From contig JAJNBO010000095.1 in NCBI GenBank assembly GCA_021156245.1, forward strand, positions 1-10,971: a stretch of DNA of 10,971 nucleotides, read 5' to 3'. Origin of the DNA: Ramlibacter sp. (GTDB lineage Bacteria; Pseudomonadota; Gammaproteobacteria; Burkholderiales; Burkholderiaceae_C). The position numbers and the translations under genes are program-made. The notes under the pieces were generated by a model. It saw nothing but the letters and a program-made list of their open reading frames with translations. It ran no database searches and was not told the origin of the DNA. Below are positions 1-6,072 of this stretch, piece by piece; position 1 is the first letter of the stretch; the number at the start of each line of letters is the position of its first letter.

Positions 1-297
1 CACGGGCAGCAGGAAGGCCGCGGTCTTGCCGCTGCCGGTCTGGCTGGAGACCATTAGGTCGTTGAACGCCTTGCCGTCCACGTGCTCCTGCGCCATGGCG
101 AGGCCGATGCATTGCTGCTGCACGGTGGTCGGCTGCGTGAAGCCCAGGTCCGCCACGGCGGCGAGCAGCTCGGGCGCCAGGCCGAGGGTGGCAAAGCCGT
201 TGGCCACGGGAGCCGCCTCGACGGCCGCGGGAGCGGTATCGATGGTTTCGAACGTGGCGTCTTGGGCCACGGGGGTATCTTGATTGAAGTCCGTCAT
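1..297 (-). CDS. DEAD-box ATP-dependent RNA helicase, N-terminal part (cut by window edge)
   Basis: An open frame of 99 codons starts at the ATG at 297 and runs off the left edge without a stop. Residues 1-33 are an Ala/Pro-rich, acidic leader of low complexity. A Q motif follows: the upstream aromatic F35, then GFTQPTTVQQQ at 52-62. Walker A (motif I) reads SSQTGSGKTAAFLLP at 84-98. Together these identify a superfamily 2 DEAD-box helicase, of the general RhlE type, which unwinds or remodels RNA with ATP. The stretch between the Q motif and motif I is about 8 residues longer than in E. coli RhlE (residues 67-83, including HVDGKAFNDL). The DEAD, SAT and C-terminal helicase motifs lie outside the window, so the exact subfamily cannot be set. 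Only a weak purine stretch (GGA) precedes the start. The leader at 301-476 may regulate it. Confidence 0.9.
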   Translation of the reverse strand, partial: MTDFNQDTPVAQDATFETIDTAPAAVEAAPVANGFATLGLAPELLAAVADLGFTQPTTVQQQCIGLAMAQEHVDGKAFNDLMVSSQTGSGKTAAFLLPV

Positions 298-342
298 TGA
301 AGTGTCCACGCGACGCTGCCCAGGGCGGGCGCGCCGTCATCA

Positions 343-372
343 GAATGGTTGGAGAACATCAACCATTCCAAC
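343..372 (-). promoter_or_regulatory. Inverted repeats with two alternative stems in the helicase leader
   Basis: GAATGGTTG (343-351) and CAACCATTC (360-368) form a perfect 9-bp inverted repeat around an 8-nt loop. A second repeat, GTTGGA (348-353) with TCCAAC (367-372), uses overlapping bases, so the two stems cannot form together. There is no U-run on either strand, so this is not a typical intrinsic terminator. It lies 46-75 nt upstream of the helicase ATG, inside the predicted leader. A role as an RNA switch or protein-binding site is inference. Confidence 0.5.
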
Positions 373-426
373 GACAAACAGGTCTTGCGGCCTGCGGCCC
401 TATCTGTTTTTCAGCTGCCGTGAAGC

Positions 427-444
427 AGCAAGCCTGCGATTATG
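427..444 (-). promoter_or_regulatory. Candidate promoter (-10 and discriminator) for the DEAD-box helicase
   Basis: On the minus strand the sequence from 444 to 427 is CATAATCGCAGGCTTGCT. CATAAT matches the sigma70 -10 consensus at five of six positions, and the start point would fall near 432, giving a leader of about 135 nt. No convincing -35 hexamer is seen 16-18 bp upstream. The call rests mainly on its resemblance to the two stronger sites ahead of rplS (6537-6554) and rpsP (8254-8271), with which it shares ATAATCG and GGCTT at the same spacing. Confidence 0.4.
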
Positions 445-476
445 ACAGGTTTCGGGTTTTCCCGCACACGCTCGTT

Positions 477-1058
477 TCAGGCGAGCTTCAGGAAGTGCGC
501 GCGGTAATGGGCCAGTTCGTCGATGGACTCGTGCACGTCGGCCAGCGCCGTGTGCAGCTGGCGCTTCTTGAAGGACGAATGCACTTCCGGCCGCCACCGC
601 CGCGCCAGCTCCTTCAGCGTGCTGACGTCGAGGTTGCGGTAATGGAACCAGCCCTCCAGCGCGGGCATGTATTTCACGAGGAAGCGGCGGTCCTGGCCGA
701 TGGTGTTGCCGCACATGGGCGAGCCGTGCTTGGGCACGTAGCGCTTGATGAACTCCAGCACCTGCTCCTCCGCCTGCGCCTCCGTCACCGTGGAGGCGCG
801 CACCTTCTCCGTCAGGCCGCTCTTGCCGTGCGTGCCCTTGTTCCAGGCATCCATCAAGTCCAGTTGCGCCTGGCTCTGGTGGATGGCGATCACCGGGCCC
901 TCGATACGGGGTTCGAGGTGCGGCCCGGTCACCACGACGGCGATCTCGATGATCCGGTCGCGCTCGGGGTCGAGCCCCGTCATTTCACAGTCGAGCCACA
1001 CCAGGTTCTGGTCGCTCTTCTCCAGGGTCGCGGGAGCCTGCCCGTTGCTGTCTGCCAT
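477..1058 (-). CDS. orn: Oligoribonuclease
   Basis: This 193-residue protein is a DEDDh 3'-5' exoribonuclease that degrades 2-5 nt RNA fragments, including pGpG from cyclic-di-GMP turnover, to mononucleotides in the cytosol. All catalytic residues are visible: D23 and E25 in [11 protein letters not shown]123 in [10 protein letters not shown], and H169 and D174 in [11 protein letters not shown]. The length is close to the usual ~180-200 residues, with a short extra N-terminus of about ten residues relative to E. coli Orn. The ATG at 1058 is the only plausible start before the first catalytic Asp, but no good Shine-Dalgarno precedes it. The start codon faces the M48 protease start across only 35 bp. 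In E. coli, orn and rsgA are divergent neighbours; here rsgA is two genes further away, which supports the assignment. Confidence 0.97.
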   Translation of the reverse strand: MADSNGQAPATLEKSDQNLVWLDCEMTGLDPERDRIIEIAVVVTGPHLEPRIEGPVIAIHQSQAQLDLMDAWNKGTHGKSGLTEKVRASTVTEAQAEEQVLEFIKRYVPKHGSPMCGNTIGQDRRFLVKYMPALEGWFHYRNLDVSTLKELARRWRPEVHSSFKKRQLHTALADVHESIDELAHYRAHFLKLA

Positions 1059-1093
1059 GGGGGCATTGTCGCCGATGGCCTACCATTGCAGGC

Positions 1094-2362
1094 ATGGATC
1101 CCTCCTCCACCCTCACCCTGGCATTCGCCGCTTTCCTGCTGGCAGGCCTGGTCGTGAAGTTCTGGCTGTCGTCCCGGCAGGTCCGCCACGTGGCACGGCA
1201 TCGCGATGCGGTGCCGCCCGCATTCACGAGCACGGTCTCGCTGGCGGCGCACCAGAAGGCGGCCGACTACACGGTGGTGAAGTCGCGTGTCGGCCTGCTG
1301 GAAACGGCCTTTGGCGCCGCGGTGCTCCTGGGCTGGACGCTGATGGGCGGACTGGACGTCCTGAACCGCGCGCTGGTCGCCTGGCTGGGCACCGGCATGA
1401 CGCAGCAGCTGGTGCTGCTCGCATGCTTTGCCGTGATCAGCGGGCTGCTCGACCTGCCCTTCACGCTGTACCAGACCTTCGTGGTCGAAGAGCGTTTCGG
1501 CTTCAATAAGATGACCTGGAAGCTCTGGCTCGCCGACGCGGTGAAGGGCACCGCCATCGGCGCCTTGATCGGCCTGCCGATCGCGGCGCTGATCCTCTGG
1601 CTGATGGGCGCGACCGGGGACATGTGGTGGCTGTGGGCCTGGGGCGTGTGGATGGGATTCAACCTGCTGCTGCTGGTCGTCTATCCCACCTTCATCGCGC
1701 CGCTGTTCAACAAGTTCCAGCCGCTCGAGGACGAAACGCTCAAGGCGCGCGTGACCGCGCTGATGCAGCGCTGCGGCTTCGCGGCCAAGGGCCTCTTCGT
1801 CATGGATGGCAGCAAGCGCAGCGCGCACGCCAACGCCTACTTCACGGGCTTCGGTGCGGCCAAGCGCGTGGTCTTCTACGACACCCTGCTCTCCAAGCTG
1901 TCCCCCGCCGAAGTCGATGCGGTGCTGGCGCACGAACTCGGGCACTTCAAGCACAGGCACATCGTCAAGCGGATCGTGGCGCTGTTCGCGCTGAGCCTCG
2001 GAGGCTTCGCGCTGCTCGGATGGCTGGCCTCCAAGGTCTGGTTCTACACCGGTCTCGGCGTGCGGCCCAACCTCGACGGCCCGAACGACGCGCTGGCGCT
2101 GCTGCTGTTCATGCTGGCCGTTCCGGTGTTCACGTTCTTCATCTCGCCCGTCATGGCGCGCTTCTCGCGCAAGCACGAGTTCGAGGCCGACGCCTTCGCG
2201 GCGCAGCAGACCAGCGGCTCCGACCTCGGCACCGCGTTGCTGAAGCTGTACGAGGACAACGCGTCCACGCTCACGCCCGATCCGGTGTTCGTGAAGTTCT
2301 ACTACTCGCACCCGCCCGCGTCCGAACGGCTGGCGCGGCTCGGCGCGGGAGCCCCGGCATGA
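1094..2362 (+). CDS. M48-family (Ste24/CAAX-type) membrane zinc metallopeptidase
   Basis: This is a 422-residue integral membrane protease. The zinc site is HELGH at 280-284, with the third ligand expected at E362 in HEFEADAFA (361-369), the M48A arrangement of Ste24 CAAX protease. Hydrophobic segments lie near 7-27, 67-90, 103-125, 148-170, 176-200, 290-312 and 326-352, so the active site sits between membrane helices as in Ste24. Length matches the family (about 410-430). Bacteria of this group are not known to prenylate proteins, so the substrates are unknown; membrane protein quality control is a reasonable inference. It is the first gene of the plus-strand row. Its stop overlaps the phhB start (ATGA at 2359-2362), implying translational coupling. 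Upstream signals are poor: GCAGG lies just 5' of the ATG. Confidence 0.93.
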   Translation: MDPSSTLTLAFAAFLLAGLVVKFWLSSRQVRHVARHRDAVPPAFTSTVSLAAHQKAADYTVVKSRVGLLETAFGAAVLLGWTLMGGLDVLNRALVAWLGTGMTQQLVLLACFAVISGLLDLPFTLYQTFVVEERFGFNKMTWKLWLADAVKGTAIGALIGLPIAALILWLMGATGDMWWLWAWGVWMGFNLLLLVVYPTFIAPLFNKFQPLEDETLKARVTALMQRCGFAAKGLFVMDGSKRSAHANAYFTGFGAAKRVVFYDTLLSKLSPAEVDAVLAHELGHFKHRHIVKRIVALFALSLGGFALLGWLASKVWFYTGLGVRPNLDGPNDALALLLFMLAVPVFTFFISPVMARFSRKHEFEADAFAAQQTSGSDLGTALLKLYEDNASTLTPDPVFVKFYYSHPPASERLARLGAGAPA

Positions 2363-2697
2363 GCGACTCCACGCTGAACGTGCGGGACTGGTCGCAGCAG
2401 CCCCGCCGCGCCCTCACCCCGACCGAGATTGTCAAGCGCCTCGCGGACTTGCCCGGCTGGCGCCTCAGCGGAGATGGCGAGGACGTCGCCATCGAGCGCA
2501 GCTTCCGCTTCGGCAACTACTACGAGACCATCTCGTTCGTGAATGCGCTGGCCTTCGTGGCCAACGCGCTGGACCATCACCCGGACCTGTCGGTGCATTA
2601 CAGCCGTTGCGTGGTGCGCTGGCGCACGCATGACGTGCACGGCATCTCCGAAACCGACTTCGAATGCGCGGGCCGCACCGACGCCCTGCTCGCATGA
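2359..2697 (+). CDS. phhB: Pterin-4a-carbinolamine dehydratase
   Basis: This 112-residue protein carries the family core NALDHHPDLSVHYSRCV at 69-85, in which the H73-H74-P75 motif contributes the active site, followed by W88, H91 and the D100/E102 region. It dehydrates 4a-hydroxytetrahydrobiopterin, the by-product of aromatic amino acid hydroxylases, so that the pterin cofactor can be recycled. Length is typical (about 100-115). The ATG at 2359 overlaps the stop of the upstream protease gene. No phenylalanine hydroxylase (phhA) is visible in the window, so the pterin source is encoded elsewhere or the protein has another role. The gene name follows the Pseudomonas phhB; the function is assigned by family resemblance. 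Confidence 0.93.
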   Translation: MSDSTLNVRDWSQQPRRALTPTEIVKRLADLPGWRLSGDGEDVAIERSFRFGNYYETISFVNALAFVANALDHHPDLSVHYSRCVVRWRTHDVHGISETDFECAGRTDALLA

Positions 2698-2712
2698 GGG
2701 ACGGTCTCCTTG
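2696..2712 (+). promoter_or_regulatory. Shine-Dalgarno and TTG start that set the rsgA N-terminus
   Basis: GAGGGA at 2696-2701 overlaps the phhB stop codon (TGA 2695-2697) and lies 8 nt upstream of TTG at 2710. The reading frame is closed by that same TGA at 2695, and no ATG or GTG occurs between, so TTG is the only start that keeps the full N-terminal OB-fold. Confidence 0.75.
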
Positions 2713-3636
2713 GCTGAGAACGGCGCCGCGTACTCCGGGATCGTGGTGGCCAGCCACGGCCGCCACTGCCTGGTCGAATCCTCCGATGGCGCGCGGCGCC
2801 TGTGCCACGCGCGCGGCAAGCGGAACGAAGCCGTCGTCGGCGACCGGGTGCAATGGCGCACCACCGGCGACGAAGGCGTGATCGCGGCGGTGGAGCCGCG
2901 GCGCAACCTGTTCTACCGCCAGGACGAGGTCCGCACCAAGTCCTTCGCGGCGAACCTCGACCAGGTGCTGGTGCTGATCGCGGCCGAGCCGGAATTCTCG
3001 GAAATGCAGCTCGCCCGCGCGCTCATCGCGGCGGAGGCCGAGCGCATCGCGCCCCTGATCGCGCTGAACAAGAGCGACCTCGTCGAACCGTTCGAGCGGG
3101 CATGGAAGCGGCTGCTGCCGTACCAGCACATGGGCTACGGCGTGCTCCCCCTGTCCCTGAGGCTGTCCAAGGACACCGACCATGCGCACCTGATGGAGCA
3201 CCTGCGCGGCAAGACGACGCTGGTGCTCGGGCCCTCGGGCGCGGGCAAGAGCACGCTGATCAACCTGCTGGTGCCGCAGGCGCAGGCGCTCACGGGCGAG
3301 ATCTCGCAGGCGCTCAACTCCGGCAAGCACACGACCACCGCGACCACGTGGTACTGGGTCGACGCCGGGCGGACGACCGCCATCATCGACTCGCCCGGCT
3401 TCCAGGAGTTCGGCCTGCACCACATCGACCGCATGCAGCTCGCAGGGCTGATGCCTGACCTGAAGCCCCACGTCGCGAACTGCAAGTTCTACAACTGTAC
3501 GCATCTGCACGAGCCGGGCTGCGGCGTGCTCGCGGCCGTCGCGGATGAGCCAGGCGCGCCGAAGGACAAGGTCGAGCCCAGCCGACACCGCATCTACCGC
3601 ACGTTGTTCGAAGAACTTTCACAGACCCGCTACTAA
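2710..3636 (+). CDS. rsgA: Ribosome small-subunit-dependent GTPase RsgA (YjeQ)
   Basis: This is a 308-residue circularly permuted GTPase that checks late 30S subunit maturation and releases RbfA. An N-terminal OB-fold occupies about 1-75. The G motifs occur in permuted order: G4 NKSD at 120-123, then G1 GPSGAGKST at 174-182, then G3 DSPG at 227-230. The C-terminal zinc knuckle has C258, C263, H265 and C271 in CKFYNCTHLHEPGC. The start is TTG at 2710. It is probably translated from the same message as phhB, whose stop overlaps its Shine-Dalgarno. Length is typical of the shorter RsgA proteins (about 290-350). Confidence 0.97.
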   Translation: MAENGAAYSGIVVASHGRHCLVESSDGARRLCHARGKRNEAVVGDRVQWRTTGDEGVIAAVEPRRNLFYRQDEVRTKSFAANLDQVLVLIAAEPEFSEMQLARALIAAEAERIAPLIALNKSDLVEPFERAWKRLLPYQHMGYGVLPLSLRLSKDTDHAHLMEHLRGKTTLVLGPSGAGKSTLINLLVPQAQALTGEISQALNSGKHTTTATTWYWVDAGRTTAIIDSPGFQEFGLHHIDRMQLAGLMPDLKPHVANCKFYNCTHLHEPGCGVLAAVADEPGAPKDKVEPSRHRIYRTLFEELSQTRY

Positions 3637-3677
3637 GCGCAACAAGCCCTTGTACCCGGGCGGCACACCCTCATCTT

Positions 3678-3697
3678 CGTGGCAGGAGGAAGCCACG
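3678..3697 (+). promoter_or_regulatory. trxC Shine-Dalgarno held in the loop of a perfect hairpin
   Basis: CGTGGC (3678-3683) pairs perfectly with GCCACG (3692-3697). The 8-nt loop between them is AGGAGGAA, a near-ideal Shine-Dalgarno. The trxC ATG is at 3702, so the linear spacing from AGGAGG to the ATG is 12 nt, longer than usual, and the 3' arm of the stem fills most of it. The pairing is seen directly; any effect on translation is inference. Confidence 0.55.
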
Positions 3698-3701
3698 CCT
3701 G

Positions 3702-4154
3702 ATGAATCCGCTGCACGTCGTCTGTCCGCACTGCCACACCACCAATCGCGTCCACGCCGATGACCTGGCGCACGCGCCGGATTGCGGTCACTGCCACGAG
3801 GCCCTGTTCACGGGCCAGCCGGCCAACCTCGGCGCCACCGACTTCGAACGGCACGTGACCCGCAGCCAGCTGCCGGTGCTGGTGGATTTCTGGGCGCCCT
3901 GGTGCGGGCCTTGCAAGATGATGGCCCCCGCCTTCGAACAGGCGGCCGGCGCGCTGGAGCCGCGCGTCCAGCTCGTGAAGGTGAACACGGACGAAGCCCA
4001 GGGCCTGGGGGCGCGCCTGAACATCCGGAGCATCCCGACGGTGGCCTTGTTCGTGGGCGGCAAGGAAGTCGCGCGCCAGTCGGGCGCGATGGGCGCCGGC
4101 GACATCGTCCGCTGGACGCAGGCGCAGCTCGCTCGGGTATCGACGGCGGCTTGA
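3702..4154 (+). CDS. trxC: Thioredoxin 2 (zinc-ribbon thioredoxin TrxC)
   Basis: This 150-residue cytosolic disulfide reductase has the TrxC layout: an N-terminal zinc ribbon with C8-x2-C11 and C28-x2-C31, followed by a thioredoxin fold with the active site WCGPC at 67-71 and the cis-proline segment IRSIPT later. In E. coli, TrxC is part of the OxyR oxidative stress response; no OxyR site can be recognised here. It lies 65 bp after rsgA with no clear terminator between, so co-transcription is likely. Its strong Shine-Dalgarno lies in a hairpin loop (3678-3697). A strong stem-loop begins 4 nt after its stop. Confidence 0.96.
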   Translation: MNPLHVVCPHCHTTNRVHADDLAHAPDCGHCHEALFTGQPANLGATDFERHVTRSQLPVLVDFWAPWCGPCKMMAPAFEQAAGALEPRVQLVKVNTDEAQGLGARLNIRSIPTVALFVGGKEVARQSGAMGAGDIVRWTQAQLARVSTAA

Positions 4155-4158
4155 ACTT

Positions 4159-4183
4159 GCCGGGGTCGCTTCGCGAACCCGGC
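4159..4183 (+). terminator. Stem-loop just after trxC
   Basis: GCCGGGGTCGC (4159-4169) pairs with GCGAACCCGGC (4173-4183) around a TTC loop, giving ten pairs and one G/A mismatch. It starts 4 nt past the trxC stop. There is no U-run after it, so it may protect the 3' end or work with Rho rather than act as a classic intrinsic terminator. Confidence 0.6.
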
Positions 4184-4204
4184 CTGCGGCTGGTCCGGGC
4201 AGGC
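4182..4204. repeat. Second inverted repeat in the trxC/cbiB-like convergent spacer
   Basis: GCCTGC (4182-4187) and GCAGGC (4199-4204) are perfectly complementary around an 11-nt loop. The left arm shares two bases with the preceding stem-loop, so the two compete at their edge. No U-run follows on either strand. Confidence 0.4.
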
Positions 4205-4223
4205 GTGACGATTCGTAGGCTGG

Positions 4224-4249
4224 CGCTGGGTGGGCACCGAACCCCAGCG
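4224..4249 (-). terminator. Stem-loop just after the CbiB-like gene
   Basis: CGCTGGG (4224-4230) and CCCAGCG (4243-4249) form a perfect 7-bp stem with a 12-nt loop, extendable by a G/T wobble. On the minus strand it starts 1 nt past the stop codon at 4251-4253. As with the trxC hairpin there is no U-run, so termination by this element alone is uncertain. Confidence 0.5.
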
Positions 4250-4250
4250 T

Positions 4251-5249
4251 TCAACCGATCAGCCGCGCCAGCGTCAGCAGTGCCAGCAACACCATCCAGA
4301 GCACCACCGAGCGCCAAACCAGCCCGACGACGCTGCGCAGGTGCGCGATCTCCGCTTCGCGGCCCGGCGTGCTGGCGGTGTCCAGGCCCGGCTGCATCCC
4401 GTCGCCGGCAGCCTGGAAGCCGCCGGTGGTGTTGGGCGTGAAGACGGGCCGCAGCGCTTCGCCGCCCAGGCGAACGTTCACCGCGCCCGACGTCGCCGCC
4501 AGGATGACGCCGTCGTTGTCGTTGGGGAAGCGCTGGGCGAAATGGCGCCAGCTGTCGATCGCTTCCTCGAAGCTGCCGACCACCGCGAAGGCCATGGCGG
4601 TCATGCGGGCCGGCAACCAATCCACCACCTTCCACGCACCGGCGGCGGCGGACTGGAGGGCCTCGCTCGCCGGCTGCACCTGCATGCGGCTGCGATGCCG
4701 CCAGTAGCGCGCGACGAATTCGGCCATGCGGTACAGCACCGCGCCGGCCGGGCCGAAGCCGAGCGCCGCGAGGATGGAGAACCACGCCAGCACGCCGAAC
4801 ACGTGGCGGTGCGCGGCGAGCACGGAGTATTCGATGACGTGCCGGACGATCTCGCTGCGGGGCAGCTCGGTGGCGTCCACCCGCTGCCACTGCGCCAGCA
4901 GCGAACGGGCGCGGGTCTCGTCGCCCGCCTCCAGCGCGTCGCGGATGGCGGTGAAGTGATGGCTGAATTGCCGGAAGCCCAGGGTGGCGTACAGCACCAG
5001 CACGCTCCAGACGACGGCAGCCGGCCAGCCCACCCACAGCAGCAGGGCCCAGTGGATCGCCAGCGCCAGCACGGCCGGCCCGACGACGGCGAGGAACCAC
5101 GACACCCACCCGTGCTGCGTGCCGCCGGCGTCGAAGTTGCGGCTCACCCAGCGCGCCCAGACCCGCAAGGCGGAGTGGATCGGGTTGTTCGGTCCCAGCG
5201 GCCGCACCTGCTCGATCAGCAGGGCGAACAGGATCGCGAAGAAGGACAT
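4251..5249 (-). CDS. CobD/CbiB-family membrane protein, function uncertain
   Basis: This 332-residue protein has hydrophobic segments near the N-terminus (about 3-15), at 46-90, around 155-175 and at the C-terminus (about 308-330). The second half resembles CbiB (adenosylcobinamide-phosphate synthase): LPARMTAMAFAVVGSFEEA matches the CbiB pattern PARLTAL...GdFe, and DGVILAATSGAVNVRLGG matches its NAGxxxAAMAGALGVRLGG block. The characteristic N-terminal CbiB segment with Asp-Pro and Pro-His-Pro is absent; the protein starts MSFFAILFALLIEQVRPL. No cobalamin gene is nearby. The AmpE group of membrane proteins is an alternative relative. The ATG at 5249 is preferred because a longer frame to 5420 would overlap the Nudix gene and adds Arg/Ser-rich shadow sequence. 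No Shine-Dalgarno is seen; TATCAT (minus strand, 5261-5256) sits just upstream, so a leaderless message is conceivable. Confidence 0.75.
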   Translation of the reverse strand: MSFFAILFALLIEQVRPLGPNNPIHSALRVWARWVSRNFDAGGTQHGWVSWFLAVVGPAVLALAIHWALLLWVGWPAAVVWSVLVLYATLGFRQFSHHFTAIRDALEAGDETRARSLLAQWQRVDATELPRSEIVRHVIEYSVLAAHRHVFGVLAWFSILAALGFGPAGAVLYRMAEFVARYWRHRSRMQVQPASEALQSAAAGAWKVVDWLPARMTAMAFAVVGSFEEAIDSWRHFAQRFPNDNDGVILAATSGAVNVRLGGEALRPVFTPNTTGGFQAAGDGMQPGLDTASTPGREAEIAHLRSVVGLVWRSVVLWMVLLALLTLARLIG

Positions 5250-5289
5250 GCGCGGATGATAGCCGCGCCCCGGCCGCTCGCTCCCGCGC

Positions 5290-6006
5290 TCAGGCGGCGA
5301 GGAAGCGGTAGAAGTTGCGCAGCATGCCGGCGGTCGCGCCCCAGATGAAGCGCTCCTTGCTGCCGTCGACATACGGCATGGAGAACCATTCGCGTCGCGT
5401 GCCGCTGAACTCGATGGCATGGCGGCGGTGGTTGGCCGGGTCCATGAGGAAGTCGAGCGGCACCTCGAAGGCGTCAGCCACTTCGAAGGGATTCAGGGTG
5501 AGACGGTAGTCCGGCTGCACCAGGGCGATGACGGGCGTGACGATGAACATCGTGCCCGTGGTGTACGTCGGCAGATCCCCGATCACTTCCATGGTGCCGC
5601 GCGTCAGGCCGATCTCCTCCTCCGCTTCGCGCTGCGCCGTGTCCGCCGGATCGACATCGGTGTCGTCGCGCTTGCCCCCCGGAAACGCGACCTGGCCGGA
5701 GTGGGTGGTGAGGTGCGCGGTGCGCTCCGTCAGGATCACCATCGGCCGTTCGCGCATGACGATCGGCACCAGCACCGCGGCCTGGGCCGGCTCGCGGTCG
5801 GTGAAGCGAGGCTCCGAACGCAGTTCCTGCTCCCAGGCTGGCGGCTGCGCGAAGCGCAGGCGCAGCGCATCGGGGCGCAGGTGCGCGGTCGGCACCGGCG
5901 GCAGGTGCGCGTCCACGCCCACCACCGGGACTTCGCGCGGGTCGAAGTTGGGCAGCTTGGACAGCGGCGTGTCCGGCGGGATGACGGCGGAAGGGTCGAT
6001 GGGCAT
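5290..6006 (-). CDS. Nudix hydrolase, coenzyme A pyrophosphatase type
   Basis: This 238-residue protein hydrolyses, by family, CoA and its derivatives to phosphopantetheine and 3',5'-ADP. The CoA-specific signature ILTERTAHLTTHSGQVAFPG at 91-110 runs into the Nudix box at 111-134, where REAEEEIGL (126-134) holds the metal-binding glutamates. The Asp seen at the first acidic position of the box is usual for this subfamily. The N-terminal 70 residues are Pro-rich and variable. The ATG at 6006 is chosen; a TTG at 6021 in frame would add five residues but lies in the U-run of the rplS terminator. A 40-bp gap separates it from the CbiB-like gene, which probably shares its transcript. It resembles E. 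coli NudL, but the symbol is not certain. Confidence 0.92.
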   Translation of the reverse strand: MPIDPSAVIPPDTPLSKLPNFDPREVPVVGVDAHLPPVPTAHLRPDALRLRFAQPPAWEQELRSEPRFTDREPAQAAVLVPIVMRERPMVILTERTAHLTTHSGQVAFPGGKRDDTDVDPADTAQREAEEEIGLTRGTMEVIGDLPTYTTGTMFIVTPVIALVQPDYRLTLNPFEVADAFEVPLDFLMDPANHRRHAIEFSGTRREWFSMPYVDGSKERFIWGATAGMLRNFYRFLAA

Positions 6007-6019
6007 GGCGTCAGAATGC

Positions 6020-6051
6020 AAAAACCGCCGCGAGCGGTGGCCGGCGGCGGT
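6020..6051 (-). terminator. Rho-independent terminator of the rpsP-rimM-trmD-rplS operon
   Basis: On the minus strand ACCGCCG (6051-6045) pairs with CGGCGGT (6030-6024), and a run of five T (6024-6020) follows. It lies 22 nt past the rplS stop. This is the only clear hairpin-plus-U-run terminator in the window. It separates the ribosomal operon from the Nudix gene, which must then have its own promoter or depend on read-through. Confidence 0.8.
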
Positions 6052-6057
6052 CCTGGC

Positions 6058-6072
6058 GGGAGGCGGTCTCCC
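6058..6072 (-). repeat. Small hairpin directly after the rplS stop codon
   Basis: On the minus strand GGGAG (6072-6068) pairs with CTCCC (6062-6058) around a 5-nt loop. It begins at the first base after the TAA and precedes the main terminator by a few bases. It could protect the 3' end; it may also be chance in GC-rich DNA. Confidence 0.35.

Larger units (their letters stand above)
301..476. other. Spacer between orn and the helicase gene (helicase leader)
   Basis: This 176-bp stretch lies downstream of the orn stop and upstream of the helicase start, both on the minus strand. It contains a weak 4-bp hairpin just after orn (CGGG 453-456 with CCCG 461-464, no U-run), a candidate -10 element at 439-444, and the inverted repeat at 343-372. 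No coding sequence is credible here. The absence of a good terminator after orn means read-through from orn into the helicase is possible. Confidence 0.6.

Noticed and set aside
328..335. Palindrome GGCGCGCC near the helicase start
   Set aside because: An 8-bp GC palindrome is common by chance at this base composition and has no supporting context.
980..2311. Minus-strand open frame of 443 codons opposite the M48 protease gene
   Set aside because: Its translation is His/Gln/Arg-rich shadow sequence with no family resemblance, while the opposite strand encodes a complete HELGH protease.
4230..5348. Plus-strand open frame of 372 codons across the CbiB-like gene
   Set aside because: Composition is typical of an antisense frame in GC-rich DNA, and it crosses the convergent spacer and the Nudix end; the minus strand gives recognisable membrane protein blocks.
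5250..5420. N-terminal extension of the CbiB-like protein to a start at 5420
   Set aside because: The added residues are a Ser/Ala/Arg-rich frame inside the Nudix gene; the ATG at 5249 begins directly with a membrane helix.
6007..6021. TTG start for the Nudix gene at 6021
   Set aside because: The TTG lies in the U-run of the rplS terminator, and the five added residues have no support; ATG at 6006 is preferred.
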